Position numbers and translations under genes: made by a program. From an uncultured Paracoccaceae bacterium (GTDB taxonomy: Bacteria; Pseudomonadota; Alphaproteobacteria; Rhodobacterales; Rhodobacteraceae), in the NCBI GenBank assembly GCA_937916485.1, contig CALFSV010000064.1:54276-118275 (forward strand): 64,000 nt of DNA, given 5' to 3'. Each line of letters begins with the position of its first letter. Within the stretch, counting starts at the first letter, position 1. The notes below the pieces were generated by a model. It was given only the letters and a program-made list of their open reading frames with translations, was not told the DNA's origin and searched no databases. Below, one piece after another: positions 37,178-48,159 of this stretch.

Positions 37178-38811
37178 GCTGCATAGCCCTTCATCGGACG
37201 GCCCTTTTTCGCCTTGCGCAGGATTTCCCGCGCCGCGTTTGCGCCGGGGGCCGCCATCACGCCACCGCCAGGGTGGGTGGAAGAGCCCACCAGGTACATC
37301 CCGTCGATGGGCGTGGCATAGTTTGCGTAGCCTGGAACCGGACGGTTGAAGAGAAGCTGGTCAAAGGTCAGTTCGCCCTGAAAGATGTTGCCTTCGGTCA
37401 GCCCGACCTCGCGTTCGATGTCCCAGGGCGTGCGTACCTCTGCATGGACAACGCGCGACCGGATGTCGGGGCAGCACTGCTCGATCTTGTCAAAGACGGT
37501 TTCTGCAAAGGCCTTGCGATTGGCATCTGTCCAGTTCTCGCCCTTGCGGACCCCGTCGACCTCAAGGTCATAGGGGGCATATTGCACAAAGACGGTCATC
37601 ATATGTTTGCCGGGCGGGGCCATCGTTGGGTCGATCTGCGAAGGGATCAGCATGTCGAAATAGGGGTCCTGCGACCAGCGCCCCTCTTTCCAGTCGTCAT
37701 AGGCCCGCTCAAGCTCTTGCAGCGAGGTGGAACAATGCAGGTCGCCGCGCAGGAAATTGGCACCCTTGGGGGCGGCCGGAAACTCGGGCAGGGCGTCGAG
37801 TGCGATGTTCAGCTTGCCGCTGGAGCCGCGGATCTTGAAGCGCTTGACCGCGCGGGTGAAGCTGTCGGGCAGGTCGGTGGCATCGGTGTGGTTCAGGAAG
37901 GTTCGTTTGACGTCCATGTTCGAGGCTACGATAGGCGCGCTGTAGGTATCGCCGTTTTCAAGGGCGACGCCGGTCACCTTGCCGCCCTCGACCAAGAATT
38001 TGTCGACGCCCGAACCTGTGACGATGGTGCCGCCCGCCTCGTTGAAGCAGGCGCCAAGGGCATTGGAAATCGCGCCCATGCCCCCGCGGGCAAAGCCCCA
38101 GGCCCCGATGGCCCCGTCGACGTCCCCCATATAGTGATGCAGCAGGACATAGGCGGTGCCGGGGGAATAGACCCCAAGTCCGGTGCCGATGATGCCTGAC
38201 CCGGCAAGGTGGGCCTTGATCAGATCGCTTTCAAAGTGTTCGTCCAGAAAATCGCCAATCGAAACTGTCCAGAAGCGCAGGGTTTCCCCGATTTCGCGAG
38301 CGCCCAGGTCGTGGGTCTTTTTGACGAGGTACAACAGTTCTTGCAGGTCACGCGGGGCCAGCGAGGTCGGGTCGGGCGCGTTGCGCAACAGGAAGGGGCG
38401 GATGAAACGGCACTGGCGGATGACAGTCTGGCTAAAGCGGGTATAGGCATCCACGTCGGCGGGGCTGTGGCGGGCGATCTCGCGGCGCAGGGCATCGTGG
38501 TCCGAATGATAGGCAAAGTAGTCGCCGTCGCGGGTAAAGGTGGCGCCGCCTTCATAGGGAATGACCTGAAGGCCATACTTTGGCAGCTCCAGATCGCGGA
38601 CGATCTCGCGGCGTAATAGGGAGCAAACGTAGGAACAGTTCGAGTAGGTCCAGCCGTCGTGCAACATCCGGCTGACCGCAGCACCGCCGATCCAGTCGTT
38701 CTTTTCCACGATCAGGACCTTGAGACCGGCCTTGGCAAGGTAGCATCCGGTGGTCAGCCCATTGTGGCCCGCCCCGGCTATGATGGCATCGTATCTGTCC
38801 TGCGCGCCCAT
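37174..38811 (-). CDS. FAD-dependent oxidoreductase, CrtI/PYROXD2-like (second of two)
   Basis: A 545-aa flavoprotein with AIIAGAGHNGLTTGCYLAKAG at the start, VLIVEKNDWIGGAAVSRM for FAD binding, and DGMYLVGSSTHPGGGVMAAPG near the end. It resembles PYROXD2-type oxidoreductases. It is the first gene of the minus-strand operon, and its promoter region holds the BetI-like inverted repeat. Two adjacent, divergent copies of this family suggest either a heteromer or two successive oxidations. Confidence 0.88.
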   Translation of the reverse strand: MGAQDRYDAIIAGAGHNGLTTGCYLAKAGLKVLIVEKNDWIGGAAVSRMLHDGWTYSNCSYVCSLLRREIVRDLELPKYGLQVIPYEGGATFTRDGDYFAYHSDHDALRREIARHSPADVDAYTRFSQTVIRQCRFIRPFLLRNAPDPTSLAPRDLQELLYLVKKTHDLGAREIGETLRFWTVSIGDFLDEHFESDLIKAHLAGSGIIGTGLGVYSPGTAYVLLHHYMGDVDGAIGAWGFARGGMGAISNALGACFNEAGGTIVTGSGVDKFLVEGGKVTGVALENGDTYSAPIVASNMDVKRTFLNHTDATDLPDSFTRAVKRFKIRGSSGKLNIALDALPEFPAAPKGANFLRGDLHCSTSLQELERAYDDWKEGRWSQDPYFDMLIPSQIDPTMAPPGKHMMTVFVQYAPYDLEVDGVRKGENWTDANRKAFAETVFDKIEQCCPDIRSRVVHAEVRTPWDIEREVGLTEGNIFQGELTFDQLLFNRPVPGYANYATPIDGMYLVGSSTHPGGGVMAAPGANAAREILRKAKKGRPMKGYAA

Positions 38812-38869
38812 TTCGTCTCCTGTCCTTGTCCCCTGATCCTAGGGGGGCGAAGGGCCCGCGTAAAGTTTC

Positions 38870-38884
38870 TTTGAGCGGTCAAAC
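38870..38884. promoter_or_regulatory. BetI-like TetR operator between the minus-strand operon and tetR
   Basis: The inverted repeat TTTGAGCGGTCAAAC lies in the 104-bp divergent gap, 32 nt before the TetR start. Its core TTGAGCGGTCAA differs by one base from TTGAGCGTTCAA at 25585-25596. One site here could control both the minus-strand operon and the regulator itself. Confidence 0.75.
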
Positions 38885-38915
38885 AAAAAATTGGAAATGA
38901 CAGGGGCCGGACACT

Positions 38916-39617
38916 ATGAGAAGAAGGGGTAATCGTGTAGCAGGAATGCAGGAGGAATACCGCGCCTTGGTCACAACCGATCTTTCACAACCCCGCCTGC
39001 GCAAAGAGCGCAAGGGCAACGCTGACAAGCGGCGGCGGCAGGTTCTGGATGCGGCCTACCGGTCGATCATGACCCATGGGCTGTCCCGAACGACCCTGGC
39101 CACGATCGCTGCAGAGGCGGGTTTGTCTCAGGGCGTCGCGGTCTTTTATTTCAAGTCCAAGTCCGGCGTACTGACTGAGGCTTTGCGCGATCTATACGAG
39201 GTCTACACCGCCCACTGGCGCGAAGCGCTGGCGGCATCGGGAGACGATCCCGTCGCCCAACTTCATGCAATCGTCACGGCAGATTTTGATCCAAAGGTCT
39301 GTAACCCGCAGGTCCTGTCGGTCTGGTTCGCTTTCTGGGGGGAACAAAGCTTTATCCCCTCCTACACCGAGATAACGCAGGACTACGCCGCCCACCGCAC
39401 GGCCGCGATTAACGACATCTGCCGCCGGTTGATACCGGAGAGCCGGGAAAAGGCGGAAGATATCGCCCTTTGGGTCGACACATTTACCGATGGCCTTTGG
39501 CAAAATCTGCACCTGTCGCCAGATACCATTTCCCGCGAGGCATCCCGCGATGCGACGCTGCGCCTTCTGGCGGCTCTGCTGCCAGAGCACAGCGAACGGC
39601 TGCTGCCCAAGCCCTGA
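38916..39617 (+). CDS. TetR-family regulator, BetI-like
   Basis: A 233-aa regulator. The N-terminal DNA-binding domain reads KRRRQVLDAAYRSIMTHGLSRTTLATIAAEAGLSQGVAVFYFKSKSGVLTEAL, at about residues 38-90, with a helix-turn-helix like that of BetI. The C-terminal half (VWFAFWGEQSFIPSYTEIT) also resembles BetI, the repressor of choline/betaine genes. The start could be the ATG at 38916 or 38946. It is divergent from the minus-strand operon, with a matching operator between. It is probably the local repressor of both operons; the inducer is unknown. Confidence 0.88.
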   Translation: MRRRGNRVAGMQEEYRALVTTDLSQPRLRKERKGNADKRRRQVLDAAYRSIMTHGLSRTTLATIAAEAGLSQGVAVFYFKSKSGVLTEALRDLYEVYTAHWREALAASGDDPVAQLHAIVTADFDPKVCNPQVLSVWFAFWGEQSFIPSYTEITQDYAAHRTAAINDICRRLIPESREKAEDIALWVDTFTDGLWQNLHLSPDTISREASRDATLRLLAALLPEHSERLLPKP

Positions 39618-39698
39618 GCCTTATACCAAACAAGCGCCATCCCGATTGGCGTTTCGATGTTCCTGCATAGGAACGTCAGTCTCGCCAGACTTACGAAT

Positions 39699-39773
39699 TG
39701 GAGCGGGCGATGAGATTCGAACTCACGACCCTAACCTTGGCAAGGTTATGCTCTACCCCTGAGCTACGCCCGC
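39699..39773 (-). tRNA. tRNA-Gly (anticodon GCC)
   Basis: The minus strand gives acceptor GCGGGCG pairing with CGCCCGC, D arm GCTCAGGGGTAGAGC, an anticodon loop TTGCCAA with anticodon GCC, and T arm GTGAG-TTCGAAT-CTCAT (one G-T pair). Discriminator T and CCA are encoded. Length 75 nt including CCA. Confidence 0.97.
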
Positions 39774-39783
39774 ACTCCGTTTC

Positions 39784-40146
39784 GTGTCGCTCAGATATAA
39801 AGAGACGCGCCGGGCCGCAAGGGGAAAAATTGCGGGGCTGGCGGTTTTTGTGGGCGTCGACTTTATTGGATTGTTAACCTTGGCAGGCTTCAGTGTGGCC
39901 ATGACAATGATCGTGCCACCTCATGCTGTCCTGTCGCCCGCCCGGGCGCAATGGTGCGCAGAAATCTTTGCGGCAAAGGCGGCGCCCAAAGGGGGCATTG
40001 TCCGACGGGCTGTCCGCGATGTGGAGCGAGAGATCGGGCGGGAGGTTCTACTACGCGAGGTTCGGCGTCGCGGTTTTCATCTGATCGAGACGGGTGGACA
40101 GTTCATCATCGTCTGCAACAGCGGGCTGTTTCGGGTCTTGTGTTAA
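39784..40146 (+). CDS. Hypothetical small membrane-anchored protein
   Basis: An open frame of up to 120 aa with a hydrophobic helix (IAGLAVFVGVDFIGLLTLAGFSVAMTM) and a charged C-terminal part (RRAVRDVEREIGREVLLREVRRRGFHLIETGG). The GTG at 39784 is only 10 bp from the 5' end of the divergent tRNA-Gly gene, leaving little space for promoters. The true start may be a later GTG or the ATG at 39901. It ends just before two perfect palindromes. The family is not recognised. Confidence 0.5.
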   Translation: MSLRYKETRRAARGKIAGLAVFVGVDFIGLLTLAGFSVAMTMIVPPHAVLSPARAQWCAEIFAAKAAPKGGIVRRAVRDVEREIGREVLLREVRRRGFHLIETGGQFIIVCNSGLFRVLC

Positions 40147-40148
40147 GG

Positions 40149-40180
40149 GGCTCCAAAATCTTCGCGAAGATTTTGGAGCC
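40149..40180. terminator. Perfect 32-bp palindrome downstream of the hypothetical gene
   Basis: The half-site GGCTCCAAAATCTTCG is followed at once by its exact complement, so the RNA forms a long hairpin on either strand, followed by CTCTTTG on the plus strand. It shares the core TCTTCGCGAAGA with the palindrome 15 bp away. Confidence 0.75.
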
Positions 40181-40194
40181 TCTTTGTCTGATAT

Positions 40195-40220
40195 CAAAAA
40201 GTCTTCGCGAAGACTTTTTG
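40195..40220. terminator. Perfect 26-bp palindrome immediately after pyc
   Basis: The half-site CAAAAAGTCTTCG and its complement begin one base after the pyc stop codon on the minus strand. The hairpin ends in CTTTTTG, giving a U-rich tail in both directions, so it is probably the pyc terminator and may act bidirectionally. Confidence 0.85.
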
Positions 40221-43200
40221 CTAAGCCTCAACTTCAAGCAAAAGATCCTTTGCGTCAATCTGCGCCCCTGCGGTGACGTGCACCGCCTTGATCACCCCGT
40301 CCCGGTCCGCATGCAGGCCGGTCTCCATCTTCATCGCCTCGATTGTCAGCATCAGGTCGCCGGCCTTGACCGGTTTGCCGGCCTGAACGGCGATGGTGGC
40401 GACAACACCGGGCATCGGCGCGCCGATATGGTTGGGATTGCCCAGCTCCGCCTTCGCACGCTTGGCCGTGGTTGCGGCGGCCTTGCGATTGGGCACACGG
40501 ATCGTGCGCGGTTGGCCGTTGAGTTCGAAGAACACCCGCACTTCGCCATCATCCGTCGTTTCGCCCACGGCTTGCAAGCGGATTTCCAGCGTCTTGCCCG
40601 GGTCGATCTCGGCGCTGATCTCTTCGCCGGGTTCCATCCCATAGAAGAAGGTCTTCGTCGGCAGGGTCCGCACTGGGCCGTAAGTCTCGTGGCGGTTCGC
40701 ATAGTCAGTAAAGACCTTGGGATACATCAGGTATCCGTTGAGGTCCTCGTCGTCGATGCTCTTGCCTCCAAGGTCTTGCGACAGTTTGGTCCGCACCGCT
40801 TCCATATCCACCGGGGGCAGGCTCTTGCCCGGCCGCTCTGTGATCGGGGTTTCGCCCTTGAGGATCTTTTTCTGAATCGCTTCGGGCCAGCCACCAGGCG
40901 GTTGGCCGAGGCTTCCTTTCATCATGTCGACCACGCTGTCGGGAAAGACAACGTCCACGGCCGGGTCCTCGACCTGGGCGCGGGTCAGATTCTGGCTGAC
41001 CATCATCAGGGCCATGTCGCCGACCACCTTGGACGAAGGCGTCACCTTCACGATATCCCCGAACATCTGGTTCACATCGGCATAGGTCTGGGCGACCTCA
41101 TGCCAGCGTTCTTCCAGCCCTAGGCTGCGGGCCTGGGCCTTGAGGTTGGTGAACTGGCCGCCGGGCATCTCGTGCAGGTAAACCTCGGATGCCGGGGCCT
41201 GAAGCCCGCTTTCAAAGGCAGCGTAATGCGCCCGCACCTGCTCCCAATAGTTCGAGATTTCGCGGATGGTGGCGATGTCGAGGCCGGTATCCCGCTCGGT
41301 CCGGGCCAATGCCTCGACGATCGAGCCAAGGGTTGGCTGAGAGGTATTGCCCGACAGGGCGTCCATCGCGGCATCCACCGCATCCACCCCGGCGGCCGAT
41401 GAAGCCATGATCGTCGCAATCGCCCCACCTGCGGTGTCGTGGGTGTGGAAGTGGATCGGCAGGGCCACTTCGGACTTCAGCGCGGCAAAAAGCTGTGCCG
41501 CGGCGGCAGGCTTCATCAGCCCGGCCATGTCCTTGACGCCTAGGACATGTGCGCCTGCCTTATCAAGCTCTTTGGCCATACCGACATAATACTTCAGATC
41601 GTACTTGGCGCGGGCGGGGTCCAGAAGGTCGCCGGTGTAGCAGATCGTCCCTTCGCAGACCTTGCCCGCCTCGACGACAGCATCCATCGCGACCCGCATG
41701 TTTTCGACCCAGTTGAGCGAATCGAACACCCGGAACACATCGACGCCCGACCCGGCCGCCTGCTTGACGAAGCCCTGGACAACATTGTCGGGATAGTTGG
41801 TGTAGCCCACACCGTTCGAGGCGCGCAGCAGCATCTGGGTCATGATATTTGGCATGGCTTCGCGGATGTCGCGCAGCCGCTGCCAGGGGCATTCCTGCAA
41901 GAACCGGTAGGCCACGTCAAAGGTCGCCCCACCCCAGCATTCTACCGACAAAAGGCCGGTCATCTTGGCGGCATAGGTGGGCGCGACCCGGATCATGTCG
42001 ATCGACCGCATTCTTGTGGCCAAGAGGCTTTGGTGCCCGTCGCGCATGGTCGTGTCGGTCAGCAAAAGCTGCTTTTGCGCCAACATCCAGTCAGCAACTG
42101 CCTTTGGCCCTTGGGTGTCGAGGATCTGGCGGGTGCCTGCGGGGGCATCGCCAAGCCGTTGAACCGGCGCCTTGGGGGCTTTGACATCAGCGGGCGGGCG
42201 GGGGCGGCCGACAGTCTCGGGGTGACCATTGACCGTGATGTCAGCGACATAGGTCAGGATCTTGGTCGCCCGATCGCGTCGGGTCTTGAAGTCAAAAAGC
42301 TCGGGCGTCTCGTCGATGAACTTGGTGCTGTATTCGTTGCTCAGGAATGTCGGATGCTTGAGCAGGTTTTCCACGAAGGCGATGTTGGTGGACACACCTC
42401 TGATACGGAACTCGCGCAGGGCGCGGTCCATGCGGGCGATGGCCATTTCCGGGGTCGGGGCCCGGGCCGTCACCTTGGTCAGGAGCGAGTCGTAAAAGCG
42501 GGTGATCACCGCCCCGGAATAGGCGGTTCCGCCGTCCAGACGAATGCCCGGCCCGGTGGCCGAGCGGTACATCTGGATGCGGCCATAGTCGGGGATGAAG
42601 TTGTTCAGCGGATCCTCGGTCGTGACCCGGCATTGCAGGGCATGGCCATCTAGTTTGACATCGTATTGCGAGGCGCAGCCAGTGGCCTCGACGATGCTTT
42701 TGCCTTCCGCGATCATGATCTGGGCGCGGACGATGTCGATGCCGGTGACCTCTTCGGTCACCGTATGCTCGACCTGCACGCGGGGGTTTACCTCGATGAA
42801 GTAGAAATTGCCCGAATCCATATCCATCAGGAACTCGACCGTGCCGGCGCATTCATAGCCCACATGGGCGCAGATCTTTTTGCCTAGGTTGCACAGCTGT
42901 TCGCGCTGGGTGCCTGACAGATAGGGGGCAGGGGCGCGTTCGACGACCTTCTGGTTGCGCCGCTGAACCGAGCAGTCCCGTTCCCAAAGGTGGTAGATAT
43001 TACCCTGCTTGTCGCCCAGGATCTGCACCTCGACGTGGCGGGCACGGGTGATCATCTTTTCAAGATAACCTTCGCCGTTGCCAAAGGCGGCCTCGGCCTC
43101 ACGCCGACCCTCCAGCACCTTTTCTTCAAGCTCGGAGGGCTTGAGGACCGGGCGCATGCCCCGTCCACCACCACCCCATGACGCCTTGAGCATCAGCGGA

Positions 43201-43667
43201 TAGCCGACCTGGGCCGCCTGTTTGGCGACCAACTTCATATCGTCACCCAGAACGTCCGTTGCCGGGATGACAGGAACGCCTGCCGCTATTGCCACCTGAC
43301 GGGCAGACGCCTTGTCACCCAACTGGCGCATCGTTTCGGCCTTGGGGCCGATAAAGGTGATCCCGGCCTCGGTGCAGGCATCAACGAAGTCGGGGTTTTC
43401 GGACAAAAGCCCATATCCGGGGTGGATGGCATCCGCCCCCGACATCTTGGCCACGCGAATGATCTCGGGGATCGAAAGGTAGGCGGCAACGGGGCCAAGG
43501 CCCTCGCCAATCCTGTAGGCCTCGTCCGCCTTGAAGCGATGCAGCCCCAGTTTGTCCTCTTCGGCAAAGACGGCGACGGTCTTCTTGCCCATCTCATTGG
43601 CCGCCCGCATGATCCGGATTGCGATTTCGCCACGATTGGCAACGAGGATTTTCTTGAACTCTGCCAT
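40221..43667 (-). CDS. pyc: Pyruvate carboxylase
   Basis: Converts pyruvate and bicarbonate to oxaloacetate, refilling the TCA cycle. The 1148-aa single chain has the biotin carboxylase domain first (FKKILVANRGEIAIRIMRAA; ATP grasp SWGGGGRGMRPV; residues 1 to about 460). The carboxyltransferase barrel follows (LLTDTTMRDGHQSLLATRMR, about 540-840), then the allosteric region and a C-terminal biotinyl domain with the lysine in IEAMKMETGLHA. I use the ATG at 43667, where conserved sequence begins. It ends at a palindromic terminator. Confidence 0.98.
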   Translation of the reverse strand: MAEFKKILVANRGEIAIRIMRAANEMGKKTVAVFAEEDKLGLHRFKADEAYRIGEGLGPVAAYLSIPEIIRVAKMSGADAIHPGYGLLSENPDFVDACTEAGITFIGPKAETMRQLGDKASARQVAIAAGVPVIPATDVLGDDMKLVAKQAAQVGYPLMLKASWGGGGRGMRPVLKPSELEEKVLEGRREAEAAFGNGEGYLEKMITRARHVEVQILGDKQGNIYHLWERDCSVQRRNQKVVERAPAPYLSGTQREQLCNLGKKICAHVGYECAGTVEFLMDMDSGNFYFIEVNPRVQVEHTVTEEVTGIDIVRAQIMIAEGKSIVEATGCASQYDVKLDGHALQCRVTTEDPLNNFIPDYGRIQMYRSATGPGIRLDGGTAYSGAVITRFYDSLLTKVTARAPTPEMAIARMDRALREFRIRGVSTNIAFVENLLKHPTFLSNEYSTKFIDETPELFDFKTRRDRATKILTYVADITVNGHPETVGRPRPPADVKAPKAPVQRLGDAPAGTRQILDTQGPKAVADWMLAQKQLLLTDTTMRDGHQSLLATRMRSIDMIRVAPTYAAKMTGLLSVECWGGATFDVAYRFLQECPWQRLRDIREAMPNIMTQMLLRASNGVGYTNYPDNVVQGFVKQAAGSGVDVFRVFDSLNWVENMRVAMDAVVEAGKVCEGTICYTGDLLDPARAKYDLKYYVGMAKELDKAGAHVLGVKDMAGLMKPAAAAQLFAALKSEVALPIHFHTHDTAGGAIATIMASSAAGVDAVDAAMDALSGNTSQPTLGSIVEALARTERDTGLDIATIREISNYWEQVRAHYAAFESGLQAPASEVYLHEMPGGQFTNLKAQARSLGLEERWHEVAQTYADVNQMFGDIVKVTPSSKVVGDMALMMVSQNLTRAQVEDPAVDVVFPDSVVDMMKGSLGQPPGGWPEAIQKKILKGETPITERPGKSLPPVDMEAVRTKLSQDLGGKSIDDEDLNGYLMYPKVFTDYANRHETYGPVRTLPTKTFFYGMEPGEEISAEIDPGKTLEIRLQAVGETTDDGEVRVFFELNGQPRTIRVPNRKAAATTAKRAKAELGNPNHIGAPMPGVVATIAVQAGKPVKAGDLMLTIEAMKMETGLHADRDGVIKAVHVTAGAQIDAKDLLLEVEA

Positions 43668-43784
43668 GTGCGCCTCTCTACTTTGCAGTTGCAGCAATTT
43701 GTAGGAAGTTTCTGTCAAGCCTACAACGGGCAATCTGACGATGGCAGACTGACGCAGACGGCGGGGTGGCGGTGCCGAACCCTC

Positions 43785-44924
43785 TCAGACGATCCGTTTG
43801 GCCAACTCGTCCAGTCGGGTCGTCCCGATCTGGTGCATGTTTGAGATCATGTCCGCCTCAAGAATGCTGGCGACATGGCCCGGCCCTTCGGCCCCCAAGG
43901 CGCCAAGCCCATAGTGAAACGGCCGGCCCAGCATGACGAAATCGGCCCCAAGGGCGATCAGCCGCAGGATGTCGAGGCCGCCTTCAACCCCGCTGTCCGC
44001 GATCAAGGGCAGGCGGGTTGCGGCCCGGATCGTGGGCAGGACCTGTGCCGGGGCAGGGGCCGCCTCTGACTGCCGGCCTGCGTGGTTGGAGACCCAGATG
44101 GCGTCGACGCCTTCGGCTTCAAGCTTGGGCGCATCGGTCGGGTCAAGCACCCCCTTGACCACCATCGGACCGTCCCAGGCCTCGCGGATCCAGCGCAGGT
44201 ACTCCCAGTCGGGGGAGGTGCGCAAAAGGTAGCCCACATGCGCCGTCGAGGGTAGCGAGGTCCGCGACAAGGCCGCGTCTGCATAACTGTCGATCAGGCG
44301 CATCCGGGGCATCCCCAGTTGCGCCGTTCCCATCGCCCAGGCCGGGCAGCGGGCGACCTGCAACGCCAGACGCGGCGACAGGCGTGGCGGCTGGGTCAGC
44401 CCACCCCGGGTCTGCCGTTCGCGGCGCGAGGGGGCGGGGACATCGACGGTCAGGATCAGCGTCTTGAACCCTGCATCGCGCACCCGTTTGAGCATGTCGG
44501 CCCGGATATCGGGGTCGCGGGGGGGATAAAGCTGAAACCAGCCCTGACCGCCTGCAAGGGGGCCGATATCCTCGGGCAATTGGGTGGCGACGCTGGACAG
44601 CCCGTATGGCACGCCGCGCTTGGCGGCAAAGCGGGCCAGATGACGCTCTGCATCCGGCCAGATCAGGCCGGACATTCCGATTGGCGCGACCCCAAAGGGC
44701 ACCGGGTACTCCTGTCCCATCAAAGTGGTCGAGAGGTCCGGCGAAATCTCACCATGCAGGATTGAGGGTCTGAGGAGGACCGCATCAAGGGCGGCGCGGT
44801 TGCGCCGGGCCGTCGCCTCGGACCCTGTGGCGCTGTCCAGATACTCCCACACGAAATGCGGAATCCGCCGGCGAGCGCGGGACTTGAGGTCGGACAGGGC
44901 GGGATATTTGGCATGCAGGCTCAT
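43785..44924 (-). CDS. lldD: FMN-dependent alpha-hydroxy-acid dehydrogenase, L-lactate dehydrogenase-like
   Basis: A 379-aa flavoenzyme oxidising L-lactate or a related 2-hydroxyacid to the keto acid. It starts MSLHAKYPALSDLKSRARRR, with IPHFVWEYLDSATGSEATARRN, FGVAPIGMSGLIWPDAERHL, LILTVDVPAPSRRERQTRGG and the catalytic-histidine region VWVSNHAGRQSEAAPAP; most relatives have SNHGGRQ. The FMN phosphate site is DSGVEGGLDILRLIALGAD. It lies upstream of pyc in the same direction, which makes metabolic sense (lactate to pyruvate to oxaloacetate). Mandelate or glycolate specificity cannot be excluded. Confidence 0.85.
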   Translation of the reverse strand: MSLHAKYPALSDLKSRARRRIPHFVWEYLDSATGSEATARRNRAALDAVLLRPSILHGEISPDLSTTLMGQEYPVPFGVAPIGMSGLIWPDAERHLARFAAKRGVPYGLSSVATQLPEDIGPLAGGQGWFQLYPPRDPDIRADMLKRVRDAGFKTLILTVDVPAPSRRERQTRGGLTQPPRLSPRLALQVARCPAWAMGTAQLGMPRMRLIDSYADAALSRTSLPSTAHVGYLLRTSPDWEYLRWIREAWDGPMVVKGVLDPTDAPKLEAEGVDAIWVSNHAGRQSEAAPAPAQVLPTIRAATRLPLIADSGVEGGLDILRLIALGADFVMLGRPFHYGLGALGAEGPGHVASILEADMISNMHQIGTTRLDELAKRIV

Positions 44925-45030
44925 GCGGCAGACCCTAGCGGCGGTCTTTGGGACTGGAAAGGGGCACAACGGTGCGAACAGAAGGCGAACAAGGCTTTTC
45001 CTATCGGCCAAGGCGGTCTAGATTGAGGGA

Positions 45031-47433
<2,403 letters not shown>

Positions 47434-47459
47434 GTAAGGTGGGTCTTGACCCACCTTAC
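47434..47459. repeat. 26-bp palindromic repeat, copy 1 (after uvrD)
   Basis: Half-site GTAAGGTGGGTC followed by TTGACCCACCTTAC, one mismatch from a perfect palindrome. It abuts the uvrD stop codon. Other copies lie at 47491, 56223 and 62644. Confidence 0.9.
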
Positions 47460-47490
47460 GGAAAAACACCGCCCGGACGTCTTGTCGTCT

Positions 47491-47516
47491 GTAAAGTGGG
47501 TCATGACCCACCTTAC
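47491..47516. repeat. 26-bp palindromic repeat, copy 2 (end of lysE-type gene)
   Basis: GTAAAGTGGGTCA followed by TGACCCACCTTAC, one mismatch from the perfect form. The TAA stop codon of the LysE-type gene (47513-47515) lies inside the repeat. Copy 1 is only 31 bp away. Confidence 0.9.
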
Positions 47517-48109
47517 CCAAAAAGAATTGGCCAAAGCGTCAGCACCAGAAGGATCGCCATCGTCCAGTTGAACGCCGTCAGCCGGCCCGGATTGGTCAGC
47601 AGTCGCCGCAGCTGAGTGCCCATCCCTGCCCAGAGCGTGATCGACGGCAGGTTGGTCAAGGCAAAGACCCCGGCCACAAAGAGAGCACTATAAAGAACGC
47701 CGCCGTCGGGTCGGTAGGCGGTCACGGCTGTGACAGCCATGTACCAGGCCTTGGGGTTGACCCATTGAAAGGCCGCGGCTTGCAGAAAGGTAAAGGGCTG
47801 GCCCGCGACCTCCTTTTGGGAGGGCGGGGCGGCATTCGCGATCTTCCACGCAAGGTACAACAGGTACAGAACGCTCAGCACCTGCATGAGCTGTTGGGCA
47901 AGGGGGTAGGTCACGAACACCTGGCCGAGGCCCAGACCGACCATCGTCACCATGAAAGCATGGCCGATCGAGATGCCAAACATATGGGGCAGGGTCCGCC
48001 GCAGGCCAAAGTTCGCCCCTGATGCCAGCAGCATCAGGTTGTTGGGCCCCGGAGTGACCGAGGACACAAACGCAAAGCCTATCAGAGCAAGAAGAAGATC
48101 GAGTGTCAT
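47513..48109 (-). CDS. LysE/RhtB-family amino acid exporter
   Basis: A 198-aa inner membrane protein with about six hydrophobic helices. The LysE/RhtB signature is GFAFVSSVTPGPNNLMLLASGANFG at the N terminus, then QWVNPKAWYMAVTAV. These proteins export amino acids such as lysine, homoserine or threonine. I use the ATG at 48109; the longer open frame upstream runs into the small-RNA terminator. Its stop codon is supplied by a palindromic repeat. Confidence 0.92.
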   Translation of the reverse strand: MTLDLLLALIGFAFVSSVTPGPNNLMLLASGANFGLRRTLPHMFGISIGHAFMVTMVGLGLGQVFVTYPLAQQLMQVLSVLYLLYLAWKIANAAPPSQKEVAGQPFTFLQAAAFQWVNPKAWYMAVTAVTAYRPDGGVLYSALFVAGVFALTNLPSITLWAGMGTQLRRLLTNPGRLTAFNWTMAILLVLTLWPILFG

Positions 48110-48159
48110 GGCGGCATGATCTACGCCGCAAGTCGGGGCGCGCCAAGTCGCATAATAGC

